This document shows, piece after piece, positions 16,826-26,100 of a stretch of 64,000 bases of DNA (position 1 is the first letter of the stretch; each line of letters begins with the position of its first letter). The translations under genes were made by a program, and so were the position numbers. Location of the stretch: positions 372,001 through 436,000 of the forward strand of contig NZ_JAHKKG010000007.1 in NCBI RefSeq assembly GCF_018829635.1, given 5' to 3'. The notes under the pieces are model-generated. The model did not search any database. It saw only the letters and a program-made list of their open reading frames with translations, and was not told the origin of the DNA. This DNA is from Paractinoplanes bogorensis (GTDB lineage Bacteria; Actinomycetota; Actinomycetes; Mycobacteriales; Micromonosporaceae).

Positions 16826-17935
16826 ATGGGGGACGCGATCGTCATCGGTGCGGGTATCGGTGGGCTGGCGGCGGCTCTGGCGCTCGAACGTCAGGGCTGG
16901 AACGTGACGGTGCTCGAGCGAGCTGCCGCCCTGGAAAATGTCGGGGCCGGGCTGGCTGTTGCCCCGAACGGGCTGCGCGCCCTCGACCATCTGGGGGTCG
17001 GCGGGCCGGTGCGGGCGCTGGCCGCGCTGCAAGGCACGGCCGGCATCCAGAAGCCCGGTGGTGGGTGGATCTCGCGGACCGACGCGGCGGCGGCCGAGGC
17101 CCGGTTCGGGCAGCCGACCATCGTGGTGCATCGGGCGGCTCTGGTCAGTGTGCTGGCCGACGCGCTGCGGCCGGGCACGCTGCGCCTGGGCCGGGCCGCC
17201 GTTGACGTCTCGCCGGACGGCACGGTGGTCACCGAGGACGGCCCGCTGGCGGGTGCTTTGGTGGTTGCGGCTGATGGACTGCGTTCCCGCGTACGGGGAA
17301 AGCTCTTCCCGGATTCCCCACAGCCGGTCTATGCGGGGGTGACGAGCTGGCGGTTCATCGTTCCGCGGCCGCCGGGTGAGCTGGTGATGTCCGAGACGTG
17401 GGGCGACGGTCAGGTGTTCGGGGTGGTGGGGCTGGGTGACGGGCGGATCTATTGTTTCGCCACCGCGCCGGCGCCGCCCGATCAGTCCGCGCCGGATGAG
17501 AAGGCCGAGCTGGCGCGGCTGTTCGCCGGGTGGCACGCGCCGATCCCGGCCATGATCGCGGCGGCCGGTGACGTCATTCGCACCGACATCCGCTGTCTCG
17601 ACCCGACGCCGCCGGTGTTCCATCAGGGTCGCGTCGCGCTGCTCGGTGACGCCGCGCATGCGATGACGCCCAACCTGGGTCAAGGCGCGTGCCAGGCCTT
17701 GGAAGACGCGGTCGTGCTGGCCTCGACGCCGGAGGATCTCGCCGCGTATTCGGCGGCGCGGGTCCCGCGGACGACCACCGTGGCCGCCAATTCGCGCCGG
17801 ATCGGGCGAATGGCGGGCTTGAGCGGTATGGCGGCCACCGCCCGCAACGTCGGGATGGCACTGGCCGGGAAGGCCGGGCCCAACCTGGTGCTACGCCAGA
17901 TGGACCCGATCTTCTCGTGGCGACCGCCGAGCTAG
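16826..17935 (+). CDS. FAD-dependent monooxygenase
   Basis: This encodes 369 residues of the aromatic-ring-hydroxylase-like flavoprotein fold. It has the N-terminal dinucleotide site AIVIGAGIGGLAAALALERQG with acidic strand end VLERA, the DG motif ALVVAADGLRSRVR and the second FAD motif VALLGDAAHAMTPNLGQGACQALEDA. Such enzymes hydroxylate aromatic or polyketide substrates with NAD(P)H and O2. The substrate is unknown and no biosynthetic cluster surrounds it. The stop overlaps the convergent gene at 17932 by 4 bp. Confidence 0.9.
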   Translation: MGDAIVIGAGIGGLAAALALERQGWNVTVLERAAALENVGAGLAVAPNGLRALDHLGVGGPVRALAALQGTAGIQKPGGGWISRTDAAAAEARFGQPTIVVHRAALVSVLADALRPGTLRLGRAAVDVSPDGTVVTEDGPLAGALVVAADGLRSRVRGKLFPDSPQPVYAGVTSWRFIVPRPPGELVMSETWGDGQVFGVVGLGDGRIYCFATAPAPPDQSAPDEKAELARLFAGWHAPIPAMIAAAGDVIRTDIRCLDPTPPVFHQGRVALLGDAAHAMTPNLGQGACQALEDAVVLASTPEDLAAYSAARVPRTTTVAANSRRIGRMAGLSGMAATARNVGMALAGKAGPNLVLRQMDPIFSWRPPS

Positions 17936-18435
17936 TCGTTCAAAGCCTTGGACAGATCGTCACGGAAGGCGCGCTCGCTCTCGGTGACGGTCTCGCCACC
18001 GAGGCCCAGCACGCCGCCCGTCGAGGCGGCGCCGACCACGCTCTCGGCGATCTCGACCAGCCAGTGCTTGTACGTCTCGGCGTCGGCCGGCTCGGCCTTG
18101 GCGGCCAGCAGCGCGTTGGCCTCGGCGGCCCGGCCGAGCACGTCTTCGGCGTACGCGATGGGGTCGCTCGGCTCGATCACCGGCGGCTCTTCGCCCAGGT
18201 CAGGGTCGCCCACCCGGGACACGACGGCCCCGGCCACCGCCACCACCAGGCCGCTGGCCGAGGCCCGTGCGTCCGAGATGACGTCGAGCCCGGCGGCCGT
18301 CTCGGCCCGGGTCTTGCGGGCGCTGTCAGGAGTGGCGGCGCTGGCCGCGGTGAGCACCGACTGGGGCAGGCCGACGAGCAGCCCCCACTCGGAGTCGGTG
18401 AAGCCCAGCTTCGAGTACAGCGGTTCGTCGCTCAC
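17932..18435 (-). CDS. Hypothetical helical protein
   Basis: This encodes 167 acidic, Ala-rich residues starting MSDEPLYSKLGFTDSEWGLLVGLPQSVLTAAS. Several amphipathic helices follow, including a TYKHWLVEIAESVVGAA segment. There is no signal peptide. A family with the 'FTxxEWxLLxxLPxxVxxAA' start is known in actinobacteria without assigned function (recognition from memory). The GTG at 18435 was chosen because GAGG lies upstream and the longer frame would run into the nucleotidyltransferase gene. It is co-directional with that gene, 37 bp downstream of its stop, so co-transcription is likely. Confidence 0.65.
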   Translation of the reverse strand: MSDEPLYSKLGFTDSEWGLLVGLPQSVLTAASAATPDSARKTRAETAAGLDVISDARASASGLVVAVAGAVVSRVGDPDLGEEPPVIEPSDPIAYAEDVLGRAAEANALLAAKAEPADAETYKHWLVEIAESVVGAASTGGVLGLGGETVTESERAFRDDLSKALND

Positions 18436-18472
18436 GGGTGCATCCTCACGGTCGGTGAAACCCTCGGGCTTC

Positions 18473-19396
18473 TTATACCCCAACCACGAGGTCGATCACG
18501 CGGCGCAGTTCCGCGAGCTGATCGCCGGGTGCGGATCCGGTCCAGGGGCCGTCCAGATCCGGGCGGTGCCGGGTGACGTGCACCGCGTACGCCGCCACCT
18601 GGTCGCGCGCGTTCTCGGCCTCGGTGACCTGCTCTCCGACCAGCCGGCGGGCCTCCCAGCACAGGGCGATCCGTTCCCGCAGCCACAGCGGCGCGATCTC
18701 CGCCCGCGCCGCCGCACCCGCCACGTCGGCGCCGGCCAGCACCGCGATGCGGTCGGCCAGCTCCCGCTGTCCGTGCCGGTCGGCCATCCGCTCGAACCGG
18801 GTCCACTCGCGGCCCATCGAACCGAGCCGCTCGCCCCAGCTCTCCAGCAGCACCATGCGCAGCGCCCGGGCCGCATCGGCGGCGTGGCCGCGGTCGGCGG
18901 CCGCGAGCGCCTGACCGCGCCACGAGGCGATCCGCGCGGCGACCACCTCCGGGTGGAAGCGCACCTCGGTGATCCACGCGGAGAAACCGGCGATCAGTTC
19001 GTCATCAGAATCCGAGGGCCTTCCCCCGTACGCCTTGTCAATGCCATGAAACCACCGAGGATCGTCCCCGAGGCGCGTGGCGAGGGCCGTCGGACCATCC
19101 GCCATCGCTGACCGGATCTCGTCGGAGGTGAAGCACAGCCACGACAGGTCGAGGGCCTGGGCGCGTCCGGAGCCGGTCCACCAGTCGACCAACTCCGCCT
19201 GCCCGCGACGAGTCGCGTCTTCGGCCGCCCGATCGTCGTACACGGGAAGAAGGTCTATGTCGGACATCGGCCACGGATCGCCGCGCCCGACGCTGCCGCC
19301 GACCAGGAAGCCGCGGACGCCGGGGATGCGGCCGAGCACGGTGATCGCCTCGTCCAGCCGATCGTCGATCAGCTGCCGCCACCGGTCACTGTGCAC
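18473..19396 (-). CDS. Nucleotidyltransferase-domain protein
   Basis: This encodes 307 residues. The N-terminal domain carries the nucleotidyltransferase signature GGSVGRGDPWPMSDIDLLPV, that is G-S followed by D-x-D, the metal-binding pair of DNA polymerase beta-like transferases. The helical C-terminal 200 residues resemble the kanamycin nucleotidyltransferase/MNT helper fold. It may modify a small molecule such as an aminoglycoside or a protein partner; the substrate is unknown. The GTG start at 19396 sits exactly six bases after a TAAGGT box, suggesting a leaderless mRNA. Confidence 0.82.
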   Translation of the reverse strand: MHSDRWRQLIDDRLDEAITVLGRIPGVRGFLVGGSVGRGDPWPMSDIDLLPVYDDRAAEDATRRGQAELVDWWTGSGRAQALDLSWLCFTSDEIRSAMADGPTALATRLGDDPRWFHGIDKAYGGRPSDSDDELIAGFSAWITEVRFHPEVVAARIASWRGQALAAADRGHAADAARALRMVLLESWGERLGSMGREWTRFERMADRHGQRELADRIAVLAGADVAGAAARAEIAPLWLRERIALCWEARRLVGEQVTEAENARDQVAAYAVHVTRHRPDLDGPWTGSAPGDQLAELRRVIDLVVGV

Positions 19397-19402
19397 GGCC
19401 GC

Positions 19403-19408
19403 ACCTTA
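19403..19408 (-). promoter_or_regulatory. -10 box of a leaderless promoter (nucleotidyltransferase)
   Basis: TAAGGT on the minus strand, then six bases, then the GTG at 19396. The spacing puts transcription start on or next to the start codon. Confidence 0.5.
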
Positions 19409-19412
19409 GCCA

Positions 19413-20410
19413 CTACGAGAAGATCCCGCCCAGCCTTTCCCAGTCGTTCGGTGAGGGCGCCCACTTCGTGCCGGTCCACGCCTTGTGGTACATCGCCTTG
19501 TCGGTGCCCAGGCCGAAGATGTCCAGCCGGTTCAGGCCCCAGGACTCCACCGCGGGCGGGCTGGTGAAGACGCCACCGAGCCGTTCCCAGTCGGTCGGTG
19601 ACGGCGACCATCCGCTGCCCGTCCACGCCTTGTGGTACATCGCGCGGTCGGTGCCCAGCCCGAAGATGTCGAGCCGGTTGGGTCCCCACGAGGTCACGGC
19701 GGGCGGGCTCGTGAATACGCCGCCGAGTGACTCCCAGCCGTTTGTCCACGAATTCCCGGTCCAGGCTTTGTGGAACATACCGCCGCCGAGTCCGAGCCCG
19801 AAGATGTCGAGCCGGTTGTTACCCCACGACGTGACGGCGGGCGGGCTCGTGAACACGCCGCCGAGTGACTCCCAGCCGTTCGTCCACGAGTTGCCGGTCC
19901 AGGCCTTGTGGTACATGCCGCCGTCCAGGCCCAGCCCGAAGATGTCGAGCCGGTTGGGTCCCCACGAGGTCACGGCGGGCGGGCTGGTGAAGATGCCGCC
20001 CAGCGCTTCCCACCCGGGCGTCCACGAGTTGCCGGTCCAGGCTTTGTGGAACACTCCGCCGTCGGTGCCGAGCCCGAAGATGTCGAGCCGGTTCGGGCCC
20101 CACGACGTGACCGCGGGTGGACTGGTGAAGATGCCGCCGAGCGCTTCCCAGCCGGGCGTCCACGCGCTACCGGTCCACGCCTTGTGGAACATGCCGCCGC
20201 CGAGTCCGAGCCCGAAGATGTCGAGCCGGTTGTTACCCCACGACGTGACCGCCGGCGGACTGGTGAAGATGCCGCCCAGGCCCTCCCAGCCGTCCGGCGA
20301 CGGTGCCCACGCGTTCCCCGTCCACGCCTTGTGGAACATCCCGCGATCGGTGCCGAGCCCGAAGATGTCCAGCCGGTTCGGCCCCCACGCGGTCACCGCC
20401 GCCGGACGCG
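19413..20410 (-). repeat. Seven tandem ~138-147-bp coding repeats
   Basis: Seven units encode the propeller blades. Internal units are nearly identical at DNA level, including shared wobble positions, so they have been duplicated or homogenised recently. Confidence 0.85.
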
Positions 20411-21197
20411 GATACAGCGCCTCGATCCCGGCCCGGTCATCCGGCTGCAGCACCCGCAGCGTGAAGTTGGCGCTCACACTCGGGAACATCACCGAACCGT
20501 TCACCGTGCTGTGCTGCAGGCCGAGGATGTGCCCGAGCTCGTGCAGGCCCACCGTCTCGACGTCGAACGAGTTCGCCACCGCGCCGACCGACCAGTTGTG
20601 CTCGGTGTCGTCGAAGTGCACCGGCTTGGGCCGGGTGTTGGTGATGACGCCGCAGTCGAGTGGGAAGTCGGCGTGCGCGAGAATCCCGCCCACCATGCTG
20701 TGGTCGGGGTCGTTGGCCGGCCGCCAGCCGATCCGGATGTCCGGGTTGTTGCCCACGCCCACCTCGGTGAAGACGATCTGGGTGGCCGCGGTCCAGCTGC
20801 GCAGCGCCCGCCGGATCGCGTCGAACTCACCGTTGCCGGCGATGTCGGCCGTGCCGGTGTCGAAGGCGAACGTCAGCCCCCGGGTGTTCCAGTTGCACCG
20901 GATGCTGAAGTCGATCCCGTTGTCGAGGTCGGGCAGCCCGCACCGGGAGGTCGTCATGGCGTTCGCGGTCGTCTCGTCGAAGTTGCCGCTGACCGGGACG
21001 GCGTTGCGGGTCTGATATTCGGCCAGGGCGGTGGAGGTTTCGTCGTCGAGCACTCCGGTGGCGTAGGAGCCCTCGCGCAGATAGCCGAAGCGGGACAGGA
21101 ACTCTTGCACGGGTTCGAGGTCGGTGGCCTTCTCGCCGGCCTGGTGGAAGGCGCTCTCGGCGATTTCCGGGAAGGCTTCGACGCGTCCATCGGGCAT
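19413..21197 (-). CDS. Matrixin-type metalloprotease with seven PLL-lectin-like repeats
   Basis: This encodes 594 residues. Residues about 10-75 form a peptidoglycan-binding-like domain (VQEFLSRFGYLREGSYATGVLDDETSTALAEYQ), as in matrix metalloproteases. A matrixin catalytic domain follows with canonical zinc site HELGHILGLQHS and the downstream Met-turn region NGSVMFPS. The C-terminal half is seven 46-49-residue repeats of the form AVTSWGPNRLDIFGLG..HKAWTG..W..LGG, matching the Photorhabdus PLL-type seven-bladed lectin propeller. It probably binds sugars and cleaves protein. The ATG at 21197 follows GGGAGACC. No Sec or Tat signal peptide is visible, so export is unexplained. It follows a small gene 13 bp upstream. 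Confidence 0.88.
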   Translation of the reverse strand: MPDGRVEAFPEIAESAFHQAGEKATDLEPVQEFLSRFGYLREGSYATGVLDDETSTALAEYQTRNAVPVSGNFDETTANAMTTSRCGLPDLDNGIDFSIRCNWNTRGLTFAFDTGTADIAGNGEFDAIRRALRSWTAATQIVFTEVGVGNNPDIRIGWRPANDPDHSMVGGILAHADFPLDCGVITNTRPKPVHFDDTEHNWSVGAVANSFDVETVGLHELGHILGLQHSTVNGSVMFPSVSANFTLRVLQPDDRAGIEALYPRPAAVTAWGPNRLDIFGLGTDRGMFHKAWTGNAWAPSPDGWEGLGGIFTSPPAVTSWGNNRLDIFGLGLGGGMFHKAWTGSAWTPGWEALGGIFTSPPAVTSWGPNRLDIFGLGTDGGVFHKAWTGNSWTPGWEALGGIFTSPPAVTSWGPNRLDIFGLGLDGGMYHKAWTGNSWTNGWESLGGVFTSPPAVTSWGNNRLDIFGLGLGGGMFHKAWTGNSWTNGWESLGGVFTSPPAVTSWGPNRLDIFGLGTDRAMYHKAWTGSGWSPSPTDWERLGGVFTSPPAVESWGLNRLDIFGLGTDKAMYHKAWTGTKWAPSPNDWERLGGIFS

Positions 21198-21210
21198 GGT
21201 GTGGTCTCCC

Positions 21211-21597
21211 TCAGATCGTCTGTCCGTGGGGAGGTGGCGGGGGAGAGGACGACAGGCTTTCGATTGCGCGTACGGCGGCATCGGGTCCGAGAACCGCATC
21301 GGCGCGAACCGTGATGGTGGCGGTGTCACCGCTCGGCATCCGCAGGACGACGCCCGCGGTCTGGGCGCCGTCGGGGTCGGTCCACGAGACGAGTTGGGCG
21401 GGCTGGCCGGCGATCGTGCGGGCCTCACGCCGCCCCCGGTCGAGCGAGGTGGCGAACGGCCCCTCGTCGACCACGACCGCGATGCCGTCGCCGGTGAACG
21501 TCGCGGCCCTGGAGTCGACCGCTTGCCCGTCCGACGGTGCGACCGGCACCGGCGTCCGCATGCTGAGGCCCGCCCCGATCGCGATCGTGCTGCTCAT
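21211..21597 (-). CDS. Hypothetical protein paired with the lectin metalloprotease
   Basis: This encodes 128 residues, beta-rich (FTGDGIAVVVDEGPFATSL; SGDTATITVRADAVLGPDAAVRAIESL), with a Pro-rich C-terminus. It has no signal peptide or membrane helix. The product is probably soluble. It ends 13 bp before the metalloprotease start on the same strand, so it is the likely first gene of a two-gene operon. A role as inhibitor, chaperone or secretion partner of the protease is only a guess from position. A TAGGCT box lies eight bases upstream of its ATG. Confidence 0.65.
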   Translation of the reverse strand: MSSTIAIGAGLSMRTPVPVAPSDGQAVDSRAATFTGDGIAVVVDEGPFATSLDRGRREARTIAGQPAQLVSWTDPDGAQTAGVVLRMPSGDTATITVRADAVLGPDAAVRAIESLSSSPPPPPHGQTI

Positions 21598-21710
21598 AGC
21601 CCCGGAGCCTATGACTGCTCACGACCGGGCCGGTGCCTCGAGTCCATGAGCCGACACCGCGTCAAATCAAGATCAACTGCGTTCCCTCGTACGGACGCAA
21701 AGCCTCGCCG

Positions 21711-23042
21711 TCAGTGGCGGAAACCGGCGACTTTGACGCGGAACGAGAGCGCCGGACCCGGGGTGGGTGTCGTCTTGCGGGCCAGCACGTAGCCGGGCGG
21801 GTCGAGGCGCAGGTCGAGCCGGTGGAACATCCGCGCCATGGTGACCATCATCTGGACGTCGGCGAGGGTCTTGCCGAGACAGACGTGCTGCCCACGCCCG
21901 TACGGGGAATAGGCCCCGGCCTGCATGTGCTCGGCCCGCGGCTTCTCGTAGCGGTCGATGTCGAACCGCATCGGGTCGGGGAAGAACTCGTCGAGGAAAT
22001 GCGGGACGCTGGTGCCGACGTAGAGGTTCTCGCCCGCCGAGATCCGGTGGCCCTGGAACGTGAAGTCGCGGGTGGCCGTGCGCATCTGGACGACCGCGAT
22101 CGGATAGAGCCGCATCGTCTCCATCAGCGCGCCCCGGATCGCGGGCAGGCTGCGCAGATCCTTCTCGGTCAGGGTCTCGCGGGCGAACAACTCGTCGGCC
22201 TCGGCCTGCACCCGCGCGAGCACCTCGGGGTGCTTGAGCACGGCGTACACAAAGGACGCGATCGTGTTGGCCACGGTGTCCAGCCCCGCCACGTACGGTC
22301 CGGTCACGCTGATCGCCAGGTCCGACGCGGGCATGGCCGAGGGGCGTTCCCGGTGGGCCCGCAGCAGGTCGTCGATCAGGACGGCCGGTCTGCCGCCGGG
22401 CCGCTTCCTGTCCTCGATCATCTTGTCGGCCAGTTCGGCGACCCGCGCCTTGGCCCGCCGGTAGCGGGGATCGCGCAGCACGATCCGCGGCCGCTGCCGG
22501 GTGACCAGCACGTTGAGGATGTACATGGTGGCGCGCCGGATGTCCGCGACGTATTCCGGCCGGGACGCCCCGGTGAGCAGCTCGCCCAACTGGTCGGTCA
22601 CGAGTTCCTGCATCGAGCGCAGCACCGGCACGGTCGCGCCGGGCGTCCAGGTGCGGTCGAGGTTGCGGTCGGTGATCGCCACGACCTCGTCGAGCCGGTC
22701 GGCGATCGCCTCGCGCGAGTAGCCGCGCCGCATGATGTCGCGCAGCTCCTTGTGGCTGGCGCCGTCCTCGCCCGGCAGCGTGCGGGTCGCGCCGTACTCC
22801 TCGACCAGCCCGCTCCAGAACTCCTTGGAGCGCAGGCAGTCGCGCCCCTCCTTGGTGCCGAGGAACTCGGCCGCCTCGGGCCCGGCGATGACCGGATGCT
22901 CGCGGCCCAGCACGCGGACCCGGAACACCGGGCCGTGCTCGCGGTAGCAGTCGACGAAGAACTGTGCGGGATCCTTGGCCATCGCCACGGCGTTGCCCAC
23001 CACCGGAAGCCCCCGCACGACTGGTGTGGTCGTAGTCGTCAC
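21711..23042 (-). CDS. Cytochrome P450
   Basis: This encodes 443 residues. The heme-binding loop is YSPYGRGQHVCLGK with the axial cysteine. The K-helix ExxR is ETMRLYPIA. The I-helix oxygen-activation site is VAGLDTVANTI, where the usual TT is TV. PERF-like sequence precedes the heme loop. It is a soluble class I bacterial monooxygenase needing a separate ferredoxin and reductase, none of which is adjacent. The substrate is unknown; the sequence style (RMYPIAVVQMRTATRDFTFQGHRI) is CYP51/CYP120-like rather than polyketide-cluster-like. It is divergent from the TPR protein, 102 bp apart. Confidence 0.94.
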   Translation of the reverse strand: MTTTTTPVVRGLPVVGNAVAMAKDPAQFFVDCYREHGPVFRVRVLGREHPVIAGPEAAEFLGTKEGRDCLRSKEFWSGLVEEYGATRTLPGEDGASHKELRDIMRRGYSREAIADRLDEVVAITDRNLDRTWTPGATVPVLRSMQELVTDQLGELLTGASRPEYVADIRRATMYILNVLVTRQRPRIVLRDPRYRRAKARVAELADKMIEDRKRPGGRPAVLIDDLLRAHRERPSAMPASDLAISVTGPYVAGLDTVANTIASFVYAVLKHPEVLARVQAEADELFARETLTEKDLRSLPAIRGALMETMRLYPIAVVQMRTATRDFTFQGHRISAGENLYVGTSVPHFLDEFFPDPMRFDIDRYEKPRAEHMQAGAYSPYGRGQHVCLGKTLADVQMMVTMARMFHRLDLRLDPPGYVLARKTTPTPGPALSFRVKVAGFRH

Positions 23043-23144
23043 GTCACGGATGGTATCGACTCACGGAGATCGATCGGGTGGTCCCGGCGTGCCGTTCGGT
23101 CCGGAAGCCGACATTCAGTGGCCGCGCGCGGTCGCGCTCGGACA

Positions 23145-26100
23145 ATGAATCGGGTGTCTGCCCAGCGGCGTACGGCCGTCGCCGACTACGCCGTCCTGGC
23201 CGGCGTGCTGCTGCTCGTGCTGCTTGTCCCGCTGACCGCGATCCTGACCGCCCGGCTGCCGGTGCCGCCGGACACCGAGCTGACCGCCCGGCCGCTGCCC
23301 GCGAACCGATCGACGGCGGTCTTGCGGCCCCTGCCCGACGGGCCGCCCGGCGACGTGGTGCCGGACGATGTGGCCGGCCTGCGTCCGATGGCCGTGGCGG
23401 CATGGGGGATCAAGGGCGCCGATTCCCTCGTACGCCTCCTGACCGCCAAGCAGTATCTGCAGGACACCACCGAGCGTACGGGCGAAAAGTTCGTCTACCC
23501 CTATCGCTACCCCGCGATGATCCGGCTCCTCGACCAGGTCCCGGGCCAGGGCCGGTCCGCGGCGGCCGGGCGGCTCGGCGTGGCCCTGATGCGGTTCGCC
23601 GCGAGCGCACCCGGCCACTACGACTTCCCCGAGGTCAACGCGGCCGCGGCGGCGCTCGCCGTGCTCGACCGGGCCCGCTCCGGCGGCGACTGCACCGCCC
23701 AGCTGAACCTGCTGCTGATGGTCACCTCGGACGCCCAGCCGCGCGACGCCCCGGTGCAGGAGGAGGAACAGCGCACCGAAAAGGCCTGCCCGGAGGATCC
23801 GACCCCGCTCTGGCTGCTCGCCCAGTATCTGTCGCAGCGCGCGACCCGGCTGGTCCAATACGATCGCGGCGACCTGGTCCGGGCCGGTGCCCAGGAGCGG
23901 GCCGACGCCGCCGTGGCCCGGCTCGCCGAGCGCTTTCCGGGCTCGGTCCCGGCCGTCACCGCGGAGGCCGACAACGATCTGCGGGCCGGTCTCCGGCTGA
24001 TGCCGGCCCAGCCCTTCGCCGCTCGCCTGCGCCTGCGCGCGGCGGCCGAGGGTTACCTCACCGCGCAGAAGCTGGGTGCGGAGGGTGCCTCGGCCGGTTT
24101 GGCCCGTGCGCTGATCGCCCTCGGCGAGCCCGATCGCGCCGCCGACCTGATCCGCCCGCTCACGCCCCGGACCACGACCCCCGGCCCGCTGCTCGAACTG
24201 CTCACCGTCGCCAATGAGTCGGCGCACCACTTCGACCGGGCCTCGGCCGCCGCCCGCACCCTCGCCGGCCGGATCGCGGACGCGTATCCCGGCCGCCGCT
24301 TGTTCTTCCCCGTGCCCGGCCACCTGGACGAGAGCCTGGCGCTGGACGCCTTCGGTCCACAGTCGACCGGCACCGGAACGTACGCCCCGATGACGCTCGA
24401 TCTGCAGTTCGTGCCGGGCGGTGGCGAGGCCGACGTCGATGACCTGTCGTTCATCCCGCTGTTCCGCCCCGGCGGGAACGTGGGTCGCAACCCGGACTGT
24501 CCCGAGCTCGCCGGGCGCCGCGACGCCCTCGTGGCCGGCGACGTCCCGGGCGCGCTGGCCGGGCTGCCGTCCGATCCGGCGGCCCTGCAGGGGTTGAGGG
24601 CCTATCGCCCCGGCGGCTCCTGCGGGATCCGGGCCCAGGACATCTACGACATCGGCCGGCTCGAGCAGGGCCGGCCGATCGACCCGGACCGGATGCAGTG
24701 GGTCGCCGACGAGCGGCAGAACCTGTTCCGCTGGGCCGGCCAGCTGCCCCGCGCCGAGCTCGCCGTCCAGGCCTGGACGACCGTCGCGCCCCGCGATCCG
24801 TTGCCGTGGCAGCGACTCGGCGAGGTGCAGTTCCTCCAGGGCCGGTACGAGGAGGCGGCCGCCGCCTTCAACGCCGCGGCCCGGCGCACCCGGGCCGCGA
24901 ACTCGAACAACGACCTCGGTGCCCTCCAGATGGCCCTGCGGGCGGGCGCGAGTCTCGTCCGGACGTCCCGGGTCGACGAAGGCCTCGCTCTGCTGCGCGG
25001 TGTCGCGATCGACAGCGAACGTGGCACTGCTTTCCACCGCCAGGCGAAGGATCAGACCTGGGATCATCGCAACGGAGCGAAGTGGTTCGCGGCGCTCGCC
25101 TATCACGCCCGCGCGCAGATGGGGGACGCCGAACGTCGCGCCGGCCGGTACTGGGCGGCCCTCGACGACTACTCGGCCGCCCGTGAGCTGATCCCCTATC
25201 TCGACGTCGACGACCCGGCACTTGTGCGCAGCGAGGTGCTCGACACCAACCAGGCGATCGTCGAGAACGAGCTGGGCCGCTACCACGCCGCCTCGCAGTC
25301 GGCGGCCCGCGCGCTGCAGGCCGATCCGGCGAACCCGGCCTTCCTGATCAACGCCGGTTACGCCGCCGACCGTGCGGGCCGCTACGAGGCGGCGGCCCGG
25401 TTCGACGCGCGGGTGCTGGAGAGCGACCCCGGCGCGTTCCCGGCCGCCAACGACCTCGGCGTGGCCCTGGCCCACCTCGGCCACCACGCCGAAGCCGTCG
25501 ACGCGCTGCGCCGCTCGGTCGGGGCCCGGCCGGCCTACGCGCTCGGCTGGTTCAACCTGGGCGTCGTCTACGCCCGGATGGGCCCGCTGCACTTCCTGCA
25601 GTCGCAGGGTGCGCTGGCCCGCGCGTTCGCGCTGGACGAGAAGCTGCGGGACGCGCCGCGCAGACCGACCACGGACACCACCGTCTACCGGACCGGTCTG
25701 GACCTTTCGAAGCCGTTACCGCCCCGCTGGAGCCTGGCCAACCTGCCCGCCCTGTCGCCGGCGCCCGCCACCGGTCTGCTCGCCATCCTGGTGCTCGCGT
25801 TCGCCCTCGCGCGGGCCGCCGGCTCCCCCGGCAACGCCGAGCAGTGGCTGCAGACGTTGGGCAACCGGCTCGACCGCCGCCTTCCCGGTCCGATGTGGGC
25901 GGTCGCCGCCACGGCTCTCGTCTTCGCCGTCGGGGCCTTCCGCAGCCGAAGTCCGCTCGCCGAGACGCTGGCCCTGACCGCCGGCGTCCTGCTGCTGTCG
26001 GCCGTGACCCTTCGCGCGCGGAGCTGGACGGCCCGCCGGTCGGGTGAGGTCGTGACCCAGAGCAGTTGGGCGCCCGGGATCGCCTTCGGCATGGTGACCG

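Noticed and set aside
19413..20410. Possible CRISPR-like array
   Set aside because: The repeats are about 138 bp, in frame, without spacers, and encode lectin blades.
21633..23144. 500-codon upstream extension of the TPR protein
   Set aside because: It runs antisense to an intact P450 gene and its residues are Arg/Gly/His-rich. A normal membrane helix and start lie at 23145.
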